A DNA stretch of 64,000 nt, taken from assembly GCF_001429065.1 (NCBI RefSeq), contig NZ_LMIB01000012.1, forward strand, positions 442,506 to 506,505, written 5' to 3'. Both the position numbers and the translations under genes were made by a program. Positions 45,862 to 55,329 of the stretch are shown one piece after another. The notes under the pieces were generated by a model. That model searched no databases. It saw only the letters and a list, made by a program, of their open reading frames with translations, and was not told the DNA's origin. Position 1 is the stretch's first letter, and each line of letters starts with the position of its first letter. Source of the stretch: Sphingomonas sp. Root710. Lineage in GTDB: Bacteria > Pseudomonadota > Alphaproteobacteria > Sphingomonadales > Sphingomonadaceae.

Positions 45862-46940
45862 GCGCCCACTCCCCCGCTTAGCGTGGGCACGTCGAGCGCC
45901 GCGAAGCCATAATGGCGCAGCCAGCGCAGGTCGCCGTCGAAGAAAGCGCGCAAATCATCCATTCCATATTTGAGCATCGCCAGCCGGTCGATGCCGCAGC
46001 CAAAGGCGAAACCCTGCCATTCGTCCGGGTCGAGCCCGCAATTGGCGATCACCTTGGGGTGCACCATCCCCGAGCCGAGGATCTCCATCCAGCCGCCATT
46101 GGGCCCGGTGGGATCGCCGCCGATCACGCGGCGGCCTTTCTCCCAGGTGAAGCCGACATCGACCTCGGCCGACGGCTCGGTGAAGGGGAAGAAGCTCGGG
46201 CGCAGGCGCAGCACGATGTCGTCACGCTCGAAGAAAGCCTCCACGAAGGTCTCGAGCGTCCATTTGAGATGGCCCATATGGATGCCGCGATCGATCACCA
46301 AGCCTTCGACCTGATGGAACATCGGCGTGTGGGTGGCGTCCGAGTCCGACCGATAGGTCCGGCCCGGCGCGATGATCCGGATCGGCGGCTTCTCGCCCAT
46401 CATCGTGCGAATCTGCACCGGCGAGGTGTGGGTGCGCAGCAGCATCTTCTTCTCCCCCTCCATGTCGGGGAAATAGAAGGTGTCGTGCATGGCACGCGCC
46501 GGATGGGTTTCCGGGATGTTGAGCGCGGTGAAATTGTGCCAGTCGTCCTCGATCTCCGGACCGGTCGCGACTGCGAAGCCCAGATCGGCGAAAATCTCCG
46601 CCAGTTCGTCCATCACCTGCGCGACCGGGTGGACCGACCCGGGGGCGCCCGGCGAGACCGGCAGGCTCATGTCGAGCTTCTCGGTGGCGAGGCGTGCGTC
46701 GAGCGCGGCGGCCTCCAGCGCGGCCTTGCGGTCGGCGATCGCGACGGTGACGGCTTCACGCAACGCGTGGATCTTCGGGCCCTCGGCTTGGCGCTGATCG
46801 GGGGTCATCCCGCCCAGCGTCTTCAGCAATGCGGTGATCGTGCCCGACTTGCCGAGCTTCGCCACCCGGATCGCCTCCAGATCGGCCAGCGTCGTCGCCG
46901 ATGCAATCTCCGAAAGCTCTGCTTGATTCTCTATCGTCAC
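45858..46940 (-). CDS. pheS: Phenylalanine-tRNA ligase alpha subunit
   Basis: 360 residues if translation starts at GTG 46940 ([12 protein letters not shown]); a TTG at 46955 would add five residues. Coiled-coil N-terminal part then the class II core with [31 protein letters not shown] and [19 protein letters not shown]. The start lies only 17 bases from the inner end of a family A palindromic element, so its leader and possibly its promoter come from or next to the inserted sequence. Confidence 0.95.
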   Translation of the reverse strand: MTIENQAELSEIASATTLADLEAIRVAKLGKSGTITALLKTLGGMTPDQRQAEGPKIHALREAVTVAIADRKAALEAAALDARLATEKLDMSLPVSPGAPGSVHPVAQVMDELAEIFADLGFAVATGPEIEDDWHNFTALNIPETHPARAMHDTFYFPDMEGEKKMLLRTHTSPVQIRTMMGEKPPIRIIAPGRTYRSDSDATHTPMFHQVEGLVIDRGIHMGHLKWTLETFVEAFFERDDIVLRLRPSFFPFTEPSAEVDVGFTWEKGRRVIGGDPTGPNGGWMEILGSGMVHPKVIANCGLDPDEWQGFAFGCGIDRLAMLKYGMDDLRAFFDGDLRWLRHYGFAALDVPTLSGGVGA

Positions 46941-46956
46941 GTCAGCCCCACACAAA

Positions 46957-47055
46957 GTTCGTCATTCCCGCGAAAGCGGGAATCTATGGACGGCGAAGCG
47001 CCCGATAATAAGTGTCCCGTATCCGTGGATTCCCGCCTTCGCGGGAATGACGAAC
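46957..47055. repeat. Palindromic element family A, copy 2
   Basis: Inverted ends GTTCGTCATTCCCGCGAAAG and the reverse complement ...CGGGAATGACGAAC; each end again carries CCCGC-4-GCGGG. Lies between the stop of the GIY-YIG gene (6 bases away) and the start of pheS (16 bases away). Confidence 0.92.
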
Positions 47056-47061
47056 AGGAAA

Positions 47062-47373
47062 TCATTCTCCCTTCGACGTGAACCCGAACATCGTCTCGGC
47101 AAGGTCTTCCCAATGGGGGTTCCGCGCCTCGATCAGCTCAATCTTCCACGCCCTGTTCCACTTCTTGAGCTGCTTTTCGCGGGTGATCGCAGAAACCATA
47201 TCGTCAAAGCGCTCGAAGTGGACGAGATGCGAGACCCCGTAGCGGCTGGTGAAGCCTTTGATCAAGCTTTCCCGATGTTGATACACTCGGCCGAGCAGAT
47301 CGGATGTCACTCCGATATAGAGCGTGCCATGTCTGCCACTCGAAAGAATATAAACCGCAGGCTCCTTATCCAT
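47062..47373 (-). CDS. GIY-YIG (URI domain) nuclease family protein
   Basis: 103 residues. GIY-YIG landmarks: AVYILSS with Tyr8, TLYIGVT with Tyr19, catalytic Arg29 in DLLGRVYQHR and Glu66 in AITREKQLKKW; the C-terminal NRAWKIELIEARNPHWEDL is typical of the COG2827 (UPF0213-like) small proteins. Predicted single-domain DNA nuclease without a DNA-binding extension. It is tightly flanked by palindromic elements and stands inside the rplT-pheS gap. The biological role of this group is not established. Confidence 0.92.
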   Translation of the reverse strand: MDKEPAVYILSSGRHGTLYIGVTSDLLGRVYQHRESLIKGFTSRYGVSHLVHFERFDDMVSAITREKQLKKWNRAWKIELIEARNPHWEDLAETMFGFTSKGE

Positions 47374-47386
47374 GGTCTTGCCTTAC

Positions 47387-47476
47387 GTCATTCCCGCGCA
47401 AGCGGGAATCAATGGTTATGGCGATTCTGGTTCATGCCCCCCGCTGTCCATGGATTCCCGCCTGCGCGGGAATGAC
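47387..47476. repeat. Palindromic element family A, copy 3
   Basis: Left end GTCATTCCCGCGCAAGCGGG then AATCAATGG, right end the reverse complement with few changes (CCATGGATTCCCG...GAATGAC). 13 bases upstream of the GIY-YIG start, 18 bases from the rplT terminator. Confidence 0.92.
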
Positions 47477-47494
47477 GGTTACTGGGTTAGACCA

Positions 47495-47536
47495 ACAAAA
47501 ACAAAAAGGGCGCGGTGACATGGCCACCGCGCCCTT
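47495..47536 (-). terminator. Terminator of rpmI-rplT
   Basis: 12-bp perfect stem AAGGGCGCGGTG / CACCGCGCCCTT (47506-47517, 47525-47536) with a 7-base loop, followed on the minus strand by TTTTGTTTTTG. Confidence 0.92.
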
Positions 47537-47557
47537 CCTGTGTCTCGGTCCGAAGAC

Positions 47558-47935
47558 TTACGCCGCGACGCGGGCGCCTTCGGGCAGGGCGGCCTTGGCC
47601 TGGGCGATCACGCCCTTGAAGGCTTCGCCCTCATGCATCGCGAGGTCGGCGAGGACCTTCCGGTCCAGTTCGACGCCGGCGAGCTTGAGGCCATGCATGA
47701 AGACGCCATAGGTCAGGCCTTCGGCGCGAACCGCGGCGTTGATGCGCTGAATCCACAGAGCGCGGAACGAACGCTTCTTAACCTTGCGGTCGCGATAGGC
47801 GTACTGACCCGCCTTCTCGACAGCCTGCTTGGCGATACGGATGGTGTTTTTGCGGCGGCCATAATAGCCCTTCGCCTGCTCAAGAACCCTCTTGTGCTTG
47901 GCGTGGGTGGTCGTACCGCGCTTGACGCGTGCCAT
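47558..47935 (-). CDS. rplT: 50S ribosomal protein L20
   Basis: 125 residues. [20 protein letters not shown] at the N-terminus and [20 protein letters not shown] followed by [13 protein letters not shown] are diagnostic. Second gene of the rpmI-rplT operon, 14 bases after rpmI. In many bacteria L20 represses its own operon; no leader site could be recognised here. Confidence 0.98.
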   Translation of the reverse strand: MARVKRGTTTHAKHKRVLEQAKGYYGRRKNTIRIAKQAVEKAGQYAYRDRKVKKRSFRALWIQRINAAVRAEGLTYGVFMHGLKLAGVELDRKVLADLAMHEGEAFKGVIAQAKAALPEGARVAA

Positions 47936-47949
47936 TTACCGGCCCTCCC

Positions 47950-48153
47950 TTAGTTCAGGCCGTACGGGGCCCACAGCTTCACGCGGGCGGTATCGGCCTC
48001 GGCGAGAACAGTGGTGCCGCGATTGGTGCGGATATACTTGGCATTGTGGCTGATCAGCCGGTGACGCTTGCCGGCGACGCCGTGCTTCACCTTGCCGGTG
48101 GCCGTGAGCTTGAAGCGCTTTTTGACGCCGCTCTTGGTCTTGAGCTTGGGCAT
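47950..48153 (-). CDS. rpmI: 50S ribosomal protein L35
   Basis: 67 residues from ATG 48153 ([20 protein letters not shown]), with AGGAG upstream on the minus strand. [20 protein letters not shown] is the family core. infC, often upstream, is not here; the 169 bases to the divergent AsmA gene must contain promoters for both. Confidence 0.98.
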   Translation of the reverse strand: MPKLKTKSGVKKRFKLTATGKVKHGVAGKRHRLISHNAKYIRTNRGTTVLAEADTARVKLWAPYGLN

Positions 48154-48322
48154 TTTCGTCTCCTGATATGCAACGTTTGCAGACAGCCACGGCAGCCCAT
48201 ACAGCCGGACCATCCATCAAATCGCGGAAGCGCGGGCCTATAAGGGGCTTGTCCCGACTTTGCAACCATCGACGTTGGCCATGGGGGGAACCCGGCTCCC
48301 CGCTCACGGGTTTCATCGGGTC

Positions 48323-50473
48323 ATGGTAGTCGAACCGCATCCGCCGATCGAGGCGCCGCTGGAAGCGCCGGAGCCCAAAAACAGGGCGGTCCCGCCGCGC
48401 CGTGATCCCGCCAGCTGGACGCTGGCCGCGGGATTCGCGGTGGTTGCGACGATCATCGGCCTGATCGTTCTCGCCTGGTTCGTCCTCTTCGTGACGAAAG
48501 GACGCTTTCTGAAGCCGACCTTCGAATCGGTCGCCAGCCGGCTGGCCGAGCGCCAGGTGAAGGTCGCGGGCGACTTCCAATTCTATTTCGACATCATCGA
48601 CGCGCGCTTCGTTGCGGACGGCCTCACCATTTCCAACCCCGGCTGGACGAGCAAACCGAACTTCTTCGAGGCCCGGCACATCGCAGCACGGATCGACACG
48701 ATCTCGACCGTGTTCGGCAAACGCAAGGCCGACTGGCTCGTCCTCGACGGTGGCCGGGTCGACGCCGAATGGGATGCAAAGAAGCGCAACACCTGGACCT
48801 TCGGCGATCCGAACCAAAAGGGCGAGCCCTTCCAGTGGCCCGTCATCGGCCGCGCCAACATCACCAATACCGAGGTCCGCTATATCGACCCGGCCATGTA
48901 TCTGCGCACCGATATCAAGGTCGGCGACATTGCTGCGGGCGATACGAAGATAGACGGCAAGGTGCCTTTCACCGGCACCGGCACGCTGCGCAACAAGCCC
49001 TTCACGATGTATGGCGCGCTGCTCTCGCCCAATTCGACCGTGACCTTCGGCCGCACCAATTTCGAGATGCATGCCAAGTCGGGCGCGACCTATCTCGACG
49101 TCAACGGCGTCCTGCCCGCCGCAACCCAGATCGAGGGTTCGGACCTCAATGTGAAGGTGCGCGGGCCGAACATCCGCCAGCTGTTCGATTTCCTCGGCGT
49201 CGCGGCACCAGATACCCGCGCCTACTGGTTCACGTCCAAGCTGACCAAGGCGAGCGGCGAATGGCGCTTCACGCGGATCAACGGCCGCTATGGCGCAAGC
49301 GATCTGCACGGCAAGATGACGATCAGCTTCCCCAAGGAGCGGCTCTTCCTCGACGCCGTGCTTGATTCCAATCTCGTCGACATCATCGATGTCGGGCCGT
49401 TCATCGGTTATGCGCCGCAGGCGCTGGCAACGCAGGGTGTCGTGGCGGCGGTCGCACAGACTGGCGGCACGCCCCGCATCCTGCCCGACGCGCCGCTGCG
49501 CATCGAATCGATCCGCAATTATGACGCGCATATCCTCTATAAGGTGAAGGACTTCCGGAACCCGAAATTCCCGATCTCGAACGTCAACCTGACCTTCGAC
49601 CTGAACAACAGCCTCATGAAGCTGTCGCCCTTCACCTTCGACATAGCTGGCGGGCATCTCGCGTCGGACATCAGCATCAACGCGCGCGTGCCCGCGGTTT
49701 TGACGGACTATGACATCCGCCTGTCGCCGACCCCGATGGGCAAGCTGCTGGCGGGTTTCGGGGTCGATCAGGCCGGAACCACGGGCACGATTAAGGCGCG
49801 GATAAAGATGAGCGGCACCGGCGACACGCTGCGCGATTCGCTCGCCACGTCGAATGGCCGCATTGCCATCATCCTGCCCAAGGGCACCTTCTGGACCCAA
49901 TATATCCAGCTGTCGGAATTCGACCTGGGCGTGTTCGTGCAGAAGCTGCTGCAGGACAAGCTGAAGAAGCCGGTCGAGATCAATTGCGGCCTGCTGGGCT
50001 TCACCGTACGCAACGGCGTCGCGGCTGCGGACCCCATCCTGATCGACACCGACAAGAATGTGATGACCGCAAAGGGCGGCTTCAGCTTCAAGGATGAATC
50101 GCTCGACATGAGCTTCCGCGCCGACGCGAAGAAGTTCAGCCTTTTCTCCGGCCAGTCGCCGGTGGGCATCAAAGGCTATTTCGCAGAGCCGGGCATCAAC
50201 ATCCTTAGCCCGCAACTCATCGCGCGCGGCGGCGTCGGCCTTGGCCTCGGGATCGTCGCCAGCCCCCTCGCTGCCGTTCTGGCCTTCGTCGATATCGGCG
50301 ACGCCAAGTCGGCGGCCTGCGGTCCGGTGCTCGCAGGCGCCCAGGCGAGTGCGATGCGCACCAAGAGCGGCAAGCCGCGCAACGACGTCGGCAGGGTGAG
50401 CGAGAACCGCCAGCAGGCGGGCGACCGCAAGCAACCGACCAGCCTCGACGAAAAGGTAGGGCTGAAGAAGTGA
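48323..50473 (+). CDS. AsmA family inner-membrane-anchored protein
   Basis: 716 residues from ATG 48323. Cytoplasmic Pro-rich start, one membrane helix (about residues 33-57), then a long periplasmic part with AsmA features: FESVASRLAERQVKVAGDFQ near 67 and the AsmA_2-type C-terminal region with GTTGTIKARIKMSGTGDTLR and LPKGTFWTQYIQLSEFDLG. AsmA-like proteins are thought to bridge inner and outer membranes for lipid transport. Ends in a Lys/Arg/Asn-rich tail. Convergent with hisN. Confidence 0.85.
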   Translation: MVVEPHPPIEAPLEAPEPKNRAVPPRRDPASWTLAAGFAVVATIIGLIVLAWFVLFVTKGRFLKPTFESVASRLAERQVKVAGDFQFYFDIIDARFVADGLTISNPGWTSKPNFFEARHIAARIDTISTVFGKRKADWLVLDGGRVDAEWDAKKRNTWTFGDPNQKGEPFQWPVIGRANITNTEVRYIDPAMYLRTDIKVGDIAAGDTKIDGKVPFTGTGTLRNKPFTMYGALLSPNSTVTFGRTNFEMHAKSGATYLDVNGVLPAATQIEGSDLNVKVRGPNIRQLFDFLGVAAPDTRAYWFTSKLTKASGEWRFTRINGRYGASDLHGKMTISFPKERLFLDAVLDSNLVDIIDVGPFIGYAPQALATQGVVAAVAQTGGTPRILPDAPLRIESIRNYDAHILYKVKDFRNPKFPISNVNLTFDLNNSLMKLSPFTFDIAGGHLASDISINARVPAVLTDYDIRLSPTPMGKLLAGFGVDQAGTTGTIKARIKMSGTGDTLRDSLATSNGRIAIILPKGTFWTQYIQLSEFDLGVFVQKLLQDKLKKPVEINCGLLGFTVRNGVAAADPILIDTDKNVMTAKGGFSFKDESLDMSFRADAKKFSLFSGQSPVGIKGYFAEPGINILSPQLIARGGVGLGLGIVASPLAAVLAFVDIGDAKSAACGPVLAGAQASAMRTKSGKPRNDVGRVSENRQQAGDRKQPTSLDEKVGLKK

Positions 50474-50479
50474 AGCCGG

Positions 50480-51247
50480 TTACCCGTTGAGCAGCGCCGC
50501 GATCTGCTCGACCAGCGCCGGATCGCCGGCAGCGATGACCTGACCGGGGCTGGTTGCGTCGAGCGGCCTGCCCTGCCAGTCGGTCATCCTTCCACCCGCG
50601 CCTTCGACCACCGGGATCAGCGCGGCGAAGTCATAAAGCTTGAGACCCGACTCGATCACTGCGTCGAGATGCCCCGACGCGACGAGCCCATAATTGTGGC
50701 AGTCGCCGCCCCACAGCGTGTCGCCCGCCTTGGCGCACACCCGCTCGAAATGCGTCAGATCGGCCGCCGGGAAAGCCGCGGGCGACGTGGTGCCGAGATG
50801 CGCGCTGGTAAGCGCCGAACAGCGCCGCGTCTGCGCGGGCGCGCCGTTGAACTGGGTGACATGCCCCCGCGCGCCCACCCAGCGGTCGCCGATGATCGGC
50901 TGGTCGATCACGCCCAGCACCGGCTGCTGTTCTTCGACCAGGGCGATCAGCGTGCCGAACAGGGGCCGGCCCGCCACGAAGGCGCGGGTGCCGTCGATCG
51001 GATCGAGCACCCATACGCGCGCGGCGTCTTCGCGCTCATTGCCATATTCCTCGCCGATAATGCCGTCGGCCGGCCGCTCGGCGTTTAGGATCCTGCGCAT
51101 CGCCGCCTCGGAGGCGCGATCGGCCTCGGTCACCGGCGACGCGTCCGGCTTGGTCTCGCGCTCGAACCGAGCGCGGAAGAAGGGCCGGATCGCTTCCCCG
51201 GCCGCGTCGGCGAGCCGCTGGGCAAGGGTGATGTCTTCATTGGTCAT
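50480..51247 (-). CDS. hisN: Histidinol-phosphatase, inositol monophosphatase family
   Basis: 255 residues from ATG 51247. Metal-binding motifs GEEYGNE (near residue 66), DPIDGTRAFVAGRPLFGTLI (near 84) and WGGDCHNYGLVASGHLDAVI (near 193), close to HisN of alphaproteobacteria rather than SuhB. It would dephosphorylate histidinol phosphate; hisE lies 11 kb away. Alternative: general inositol monophosphatase. Confidence 0.87.
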   Translation of the reverse strand: MTNEDITLAQRLADAAGEAIRPFFRARFERETKPDASPVTEADRASEAAMRRILNAERPADGIIGEEYGNEREDAARVWVLDPIDGTRAFVAGRPLFGTLIALVEEQQPVLGVIDQPIIGDRWVGARGHVTQFNGAPAQTRRCSALTSAHLGTTSPAAFPAADLTHFERVCAKAGDTLWGGDCHNYGLVASGHLDAVIESGLKLYDFAALIPVVEGAGGRMTDWQGRPLDATSPGQVIAAGDPALVEQIAALLNG

Positions 51248-51374
51248 GCTGGCGTCATCCGCGAGCACGATGCAAAGTGCAAGCATCCCGGCGGCGATCC
51301 TTCAGTCGACCGTTGCGCCGATCGCCCAATAATGACACCCTGTCGGCAGGGCAGCACAGGACGGCGCGGGGCCG

Positions 51375-51857
51375 ATGGATTTCAACCGCGAGGTGAGCGT
51401 AATTTCGGCCAGCCCGCTGGTCGACGATGTGCTGCGCCAGCTATGCGAGCTTACCGGCATGGGATTCGCCGCCGTCGCGCGGGTCACCGAGCATCGCTGG
51501 ATCGCATGCCAGATCCTGGACAAGATCGAGTTCGGCCTGAAGCCGGGCGATGAACTGACGATCAGCACGACGATCTGCGACGAAATCCGCGATAGCGGGG
51601 AAGCCGTGTTCATCGACTGCGTGGCCGACGCTCCTGTCTGGCGCGCGCATCCGACGCCAGTGCTCTACGGTTTCCAGAGCTATGTGTCGCTCCCGCTCCG
51701 CCGCGCCGATGGCAGCTTCTTCGGCACGCTCTGCGCGATCGATCCGAGACCGCAGAAGATCGACACGCCCGAGCTGCGGCGCGCGATCCAGCGCCTCGCC
51801 GACCGCGTAGTGGCGTTTCTCGATCGCGAGCTGCGCGCAACATCCAGCGCGCTTTGA
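51375..51857 (+). CDS. Free-standing GAF domain protein
   Basis: 160 residues, essentially one GAF domain (MDFNREVSVISASPLVDDVL; GMGFAAVARVTEHRWIACQI; FQSYVSLPLRRADGSFFGTLCAIDP). No effector domain follows. The Cys in FFGTLCAIDP is where many GAF proteins have one, but no bilin site is claimed. May be a sensor partner of a kinase encoded elsewhere. Upstream region 51248-51374 holds the divergent starts of hisN and this gene. Confidence 0.85.
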   Translation: MDFNREVSVISASPLVDDVLRQLCELTGMGFAAVARVTEHRWIACQILDKIEFGLKPGDELTISTTICDEIRDSGEAVFIDCVADAPVWRAHPTPVLYGFQSYVSLPLRRADGSFFGTLCAIDPRPQKIDTPELRRAIQRLADRVVAFLDRELRATSSAL

Positions 51858-51916
51858 TGGGGTCGGCACTCGGCGGGCCGACCTGCCGTGGCCACAATTC
51901 GGTCGAGGAGAATATA

Positions 51917-52309
51917 ATGACCGCGCCGCCAGGATTCGCCACCGTCACGCCCTATATCTTCGTGGACGAGGCCGATGCCTTGGTCGCCTTTTTGATCCGG
52001 GCGCTAGGCGGAGAGGAGGTCGGCGTCCATTACCGGCCTGATGGCGCGATCGCCAATGCGCAGGTCCGGATCGGCAATGCGACGATCATGGTCAGTGAAG
52101 CGAGCGGCGCCTATCCGGCGATGCCCGCGTCCTACTACCTGTATGTCGACGACGCCGATGCCGCGATGGCACGGGCGATCGAAGGCGGCGCGACTGAGAT
52201 CATGCCGGTCGACGACATGCCCTATGGCGACCGTCAGGGCGGCGTCCGCGACCCGCACGGCAATATCTGGTGGATCTCGCAGCGCCTGAGCGACGCTGCT
52301 TATTATTGA
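51917..52309 (+). CDS. VOC (glyoxalase/bleomycin resistance) family protein
   Basis: 130 residues from ATG 51917 with GAGGAG. PhnB-like VOC protein: FATVTPYIFVDEADALVAFL at start, YYLYVDDADAAMARAIEGGA and GDRQGGVRDPHGNIWWISQ at the end. Metal ligands of true glyoxalase I are not clearly complete. Function unknown; stop is 1 base before the convergent prs stop. Confidence 0.9.
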   Translation: MTAPPGFATVTPYIFVDEADALVAFLIRALGGEEVGVHYRPDGAIANAQVRIGNATIMVSEASGAYPAMPASYYLYVDDADAAMARAIEGGATEIMPVDDMPYGDRQGGVRDPHGNIWWISQRLSDAAYY

Positions 52310-52310
52310 A

Positions 52311-53246
52311 TCAATCGAACAGCGACGACACCGAGCTTTCGTCGGCGATGCGCTTGACCGCCTCGCCCAGCAACGGGGCGATGGTCAGATGGCGGATCTT
52401 CTTCGCTTCGGCCACCGCCGGGGGGGCGCCGATCGAATCGGTGATCACCAGTTCGAGCAGTTCGGATCCCTCGACGCGGGCCACCGCGCCACCCGAGAGC
52501 ACGCCATGGGTGACATAGGCGACGACGTCCTCGGCGCCCGCCTGGCGCAGCGCCGCGGCGGCGTTGCACAGCGTCCCCGCCGAATCGACGATATCGTCGA
52601 CCAGGATGCAGAAGCGGCCGCGCACGTCGCCGATGATGTTCATCACTTCGGACTCGCCGGCGCGCTCGCGGCGCTTGTCGACGATCGCCAGCGGGGCGTT
52701 GTCGAGCCGCTTGGACAGCGCGCGGGCGCGGACGACGCCGCCGACGTCGGGCGACACCACCATCAGGTTGCGGCCGCCGAAGCGCGCCTGGATGTCGGCC
52801 GACATCACCGGCGCGGCATAGAGGTTATCGGTCGGGATATCGAAGAAGCCCTGGATCTGCCCGGCATGGAGATCGACCGAGAGGACGCGGTTGGCTCCCG
52901 CGGTCTCGAGCAGGTTGGCGACCAGCTTGGCCGAGATCGGCGTCCGCGGTCCGGGCTTCCGGTCTTGGCGGGCATAGCCGAAATAGGGGATGACCGCGGT
53001 GATTCGCCGCGCCGACGAGCGCTTCAGCGCGTCGATGCAGATCAGCAGTTCCATCAGATTGTCGTTCGCCGGATAGCCGGTCGACTGGATCACGAACACG
53101 TCCTCGCCACGCACATTTTCGTGGATTTCCACGAAAACCTCCTCGTCGGCGAACCGGCGCACGCTGGCGTCGGTCAGCGGCAGTTCGAGATAGGCTGCGA
53201 TCGCCTTGGCGAGCGTCTGGTTCGAATTGCCGGTGAGAAGCTTCAT
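52311..53246 (-). CDS. prs: Ribose-phosphate pyrophosphokinase
   Basis: 311 residues. [19 protein letters not shown] at start, ATP site with YARQDRK and the PRPP-binding loop [18 protein letters not shown] (about residues 214-231); [17 protein letters not shown] near 165. It makes PRPP from ribose-5-phosphate and ATP for purine, pyrimidine and histidine synthesis. Divergent from gltX. Confidence 0.97.
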   Translation of the reverse strand: MKLLTGNSNQTLAKAIAAYLELPLTDASVRRFADEEVFVEIHENVRGEDVFVIQSTGYPANDNLMELLICIDALKRSSARRITAVIPYFGYARQDRKPGPRTPISAKLVANLLETAGANRVLSVDLHAGQIQGFFDIPTDNLYAAPVMSADIQARFGGRNLMVVSPDVGGVVRARALSKRLDNAPLAIVDKRRERAGESEVMNIIGDVRGRFCILVDDIVDSAGTLCNAAAALRQAGAEDVVAYVTHGVLSGGAVARVEGSELLELVITDSIGAPPAVAEAKKIRHLTIAPLLGEAVKRIADESSVSSLFD

Positions 53247-53347
53247 GAAATGGATCCCCGTGACGGTCTGTCCCCGTTTCGCGGCCTCTTAGGGTTCAAT
53301 GTCGATCATCGCAATGGCCGGGATGGCACCTACGGCGAAGTGACTAT

Positions 53348-54691
53348 ATGACGCGCCGCATGATCGTCACCCGTTTCGCGCCATCCCCGACCGGAAGGCT
53401 TCACGTCGGCAATATCCGCACCGCGCTTCACAACTGGATGTGGTCGCGGAAATGGGGCGGGCGCTTCCTGCTCCGCCTCGACGATACCGACGTCGAACGA
53501 TCGACCGCGGAAAATGCCGAGGCGATCCAGACCGATCTCGCCTGGCTCGGCCTTTCCCCCGATGACGCTGTCCGCCAATCGGACCGCTTCGCACTGTACG
53601 AAGCGCGGTTCGAGGAATTGCGCGGGGGCGGCCATGTCTACCCCTGCTATGAAAGCGCTGAGGAGCTCGAGCTCAAGCGCAAGATCCTGGCTGGGCGCGG
53701 CTTGCCGCCCATCTATGATCGCGCTGCGCTCGCGCTCAGCGATGCCGAACGCGCTGCTTTCGAAGCCGAGGGCCGCCGCCCGCACTGGCGCTTCAAGCTC
53801 GATCATGACAGTTCGATCCACTGGGACGACTTGATCCGCGGTGTCCAGCATCTCGATCCGAAGCTGCTGTCCGATCCGGTGATCCGCCGCGCCGACGGGA
53901 GCTGGCTCTACATGCTGCCCAGCGTCATCGACGATATCGACATGGGCGTCACCCATGTCGTGCGCGGTGAGGATCATGTCACCAACACCGGCCTTCAGCT
54001 GCAGATGTTCGCCGCGCTCGGCGCACCTGCGCCGGCCTTTGCGCATGAGGCGCTGCTGGTGGGGAGCGAGGGCAAGCTGTCGAAGCGGCTCGGATCGCTC
54101 GGTTGCGACGCCTTCCGCGACGAAGGCATCGAGCCGGTCGCGCTGATCGCGCTGCTCGCCCGGATCGGCACCAGTCTGCCGGTCGAACCGGTGACGGTCC
54201 CCGAGACGCTGCTCGACAGCTTCGACTTCGCCCGCTTCGGCCGGGCGCCCGCGCGGTTCGATCTCGACGAGCTCAAGGCGCTCAATGCCCGCATCCTGCA
54301 CATGCTGCCCTATGGCGCGGTCGCCGATCGCCTGCCCGCCGGCATGGACGAAGCGGGGTGGGAGGCGATCCGCCCCAATCTCTCCACCGTCGACGAAGCA
54401 GCCGACTGGTGGGCGGTGGTGGTCGATGCCCCCGATACCGCGATCGCGGATGAGGATCGGGCCTATCTGGCGCAGGCCGCCGCGATTGCTGACGGCGCGG
54501 ATTGGAATGATGGCATTTGGAAAGCGCTGACCGGCGCGCTGGCCGCCGAGACCGGGCGCAAGGGCAAGCCGCTGTTCCTGCCGCTGCGCCTCGCTCTCAC
54601 CGGCCGCGAGCATGGGCCCGACATGAATGCCCTGCTGCCGCTGATTGGCCGGGAACGGGCGGTCGAGCGGTTAAAGGCGGCTGCGGGCTGA
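53348..54691 (+). CDS. gltX: Glutamate-tRNA ligase
   Basis: 447 residues. HIGH-type motif in FAPSPTGRLHVGNIRTAL (residues 9-26) and KLSKR motif in SEGKLSKRLGSLG (near 243). Alphaproteobacteria often carry two gltX genes with different tRNA choice; which type this is cannot be told. Anticodon-binding domain at the C-terminus is shorter than in E. coli. A family B repeat follows. Confidence 0.94.
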   Translation: MTRRMIVTRFAPSPTGRLHVGNIRTALHNWMWSRKWGGRFLLRLDDTDVERSTAENAEAIQTDLAWLGLSPDDAVRQSDRFALYEARFEELRGGGHVYPCYESAEELELKRKILAGRGLPPIYDRAALALSDAERAAFEAEGRRPHWRFKLDHDSSIHWDDLIRGVQHLDPKLLSDPVIRRADGSWLYMLPSVIDDIDMGVTHVVRGEDHVTNTGLQLQMFAALGAPAPAFAHEALLVGSEGKLSKRLGSLGCDAFRDEGIEPVALIALLARIGTSLPVEPVTVPETLLDSFDFARFGRAPARFDLDELKALNARILHMLPYGAVADRLPAGMDEAGWEAIRPNLSTVDEAADWWAVVVDAPDTAIADEDRAYLAQAAAIADGADWNDGIWKALTGALAAETGRKGKPLFLPLRLALTGREHGPDMNALLPLIGRERAVERLKAAAG

Positions 54692-54709
54692 AACGCGCCA
54701 TAATATAAT

Positions 54710-54798
54710 CGTCATGCCGGACTTGTTTCAGCATCCACTCTTCAACGCGAGCGCCGCTCCCGTGGCGCGGTGGATCCTGAAACAAGTTCAGGATGACG
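54710..54798. repeat. Palindromic element family B, copy 2 (89 bp)
   Basis: Left end CGTCATGCCGGACTTGTTTC then AGCATCCA, right end TGGATCCTGAAACAAGTTCA then GGATGACG. The middle (CCGTGGCGCGG near 54760) is the reverse complement of the middle in the copy at 29693-29780, so the copies are in opposite orientation. Between gltX and the DUF192 gene. Confidence 0.9.
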
Positions 54799-54838
54799 GT
54801 CGATTTTGATGATGGGCCCTCACGCAAAGGTGATGCGG

Positions 54839-55327
54839 TCAGGCCGGCGTCTTCCAGCTGACCTTGTCGCCTTTGGCGATGCCATTGGCCGCGGCACCCC
54901 CGCCGATGATCTCGAGCACCGCCGACACCGGCTCACCCGAATCCACCGGTTCGAGATTTTCCGGGATGGTGTTCGCCGCGATGCGGGCGATGGTTCCGTC
55001 GGGACGGATGAAGATCATGTCGAGCGGGATGTAGGTATTCTTCATCCAGAAGCTCGCCGGGCGCGGTGGGGTCATCGGGAAGATCATGCCGCCATGATCG
55101 GGCAAGCTCGTGCGATACATCAGCCCGCGCGACTGCTCCTGCGGGGTGATCGCCACTTCGACCTTGTAATGGACAGTGCCTTTCGCAGTGCGGATGTCGA
55201 GCGGCACGAGCCGGACACCGTCCTGTTGCTCGGTCTTTTCGGTGGGGCGGGCGGCCGTAGGCCCGCAGCCGGCGATGCCGAGCGATACGAGCGCGATCGC
55301 GCCCAGCAGCCGTACCGACATGGCCAT
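54839..55327 (-). CDS. DUF192 family lipoprotein
   Basis: 162 residues from ATG 55327 (or 55321). Signal peptide with lipobox IAGC (Cys21). DUF192 core: EVAITPQEQSRGLMYRTSLP near residue 54, MIFPMTPPRPASFWMKNTYI and PLDMIFI. Function of the family is not established. Starts 2 bases after the cold-shock gene's stop, so likely co-transcribed. Confidence 0.9.
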   Translation of the reverse strand: MAMSVRLLGAIALVSLGIAGCGPTAARPTEKTEQQDGVRLVPLDIRTAKGTVHYKVEVAITPQEQSRGLMYRTSLPDHGGMIFPMTPPRPASFWMKNTYIPLDMIFIRPDGTIARIAANTIPENLEPVDSGEPVSAVLEIIGGGAAANGIAKGDKVSWKTPA

Positions 55328-55329
55328 GA

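Larger units (their letters stand above)
46957..47476. mobile_element. Candidate composite element: GIY-YIG gene bracketed by two family A palindromes
   Basis: The unit palindrome A2 - GIY-YIG gene - palindrome A3 spans 520 bp. It interrupts the otherwise conserved rpmI-rplT-pheS-pheT order, directly behind the rplT terminator. Gaps between gene and palindromes are only 6 and 13 bases. No transposase and no clear target-site duplication seen. Confidence 0.6.

Noticed and set aside
47936-50434. Very long open frame antisense to the AsmA-like gene and through rpmI
   Set aside because: Arg/Asp/His-rich composition typical of antisense of GC-rich genes; it would overlap rpmI and has no family pattern.
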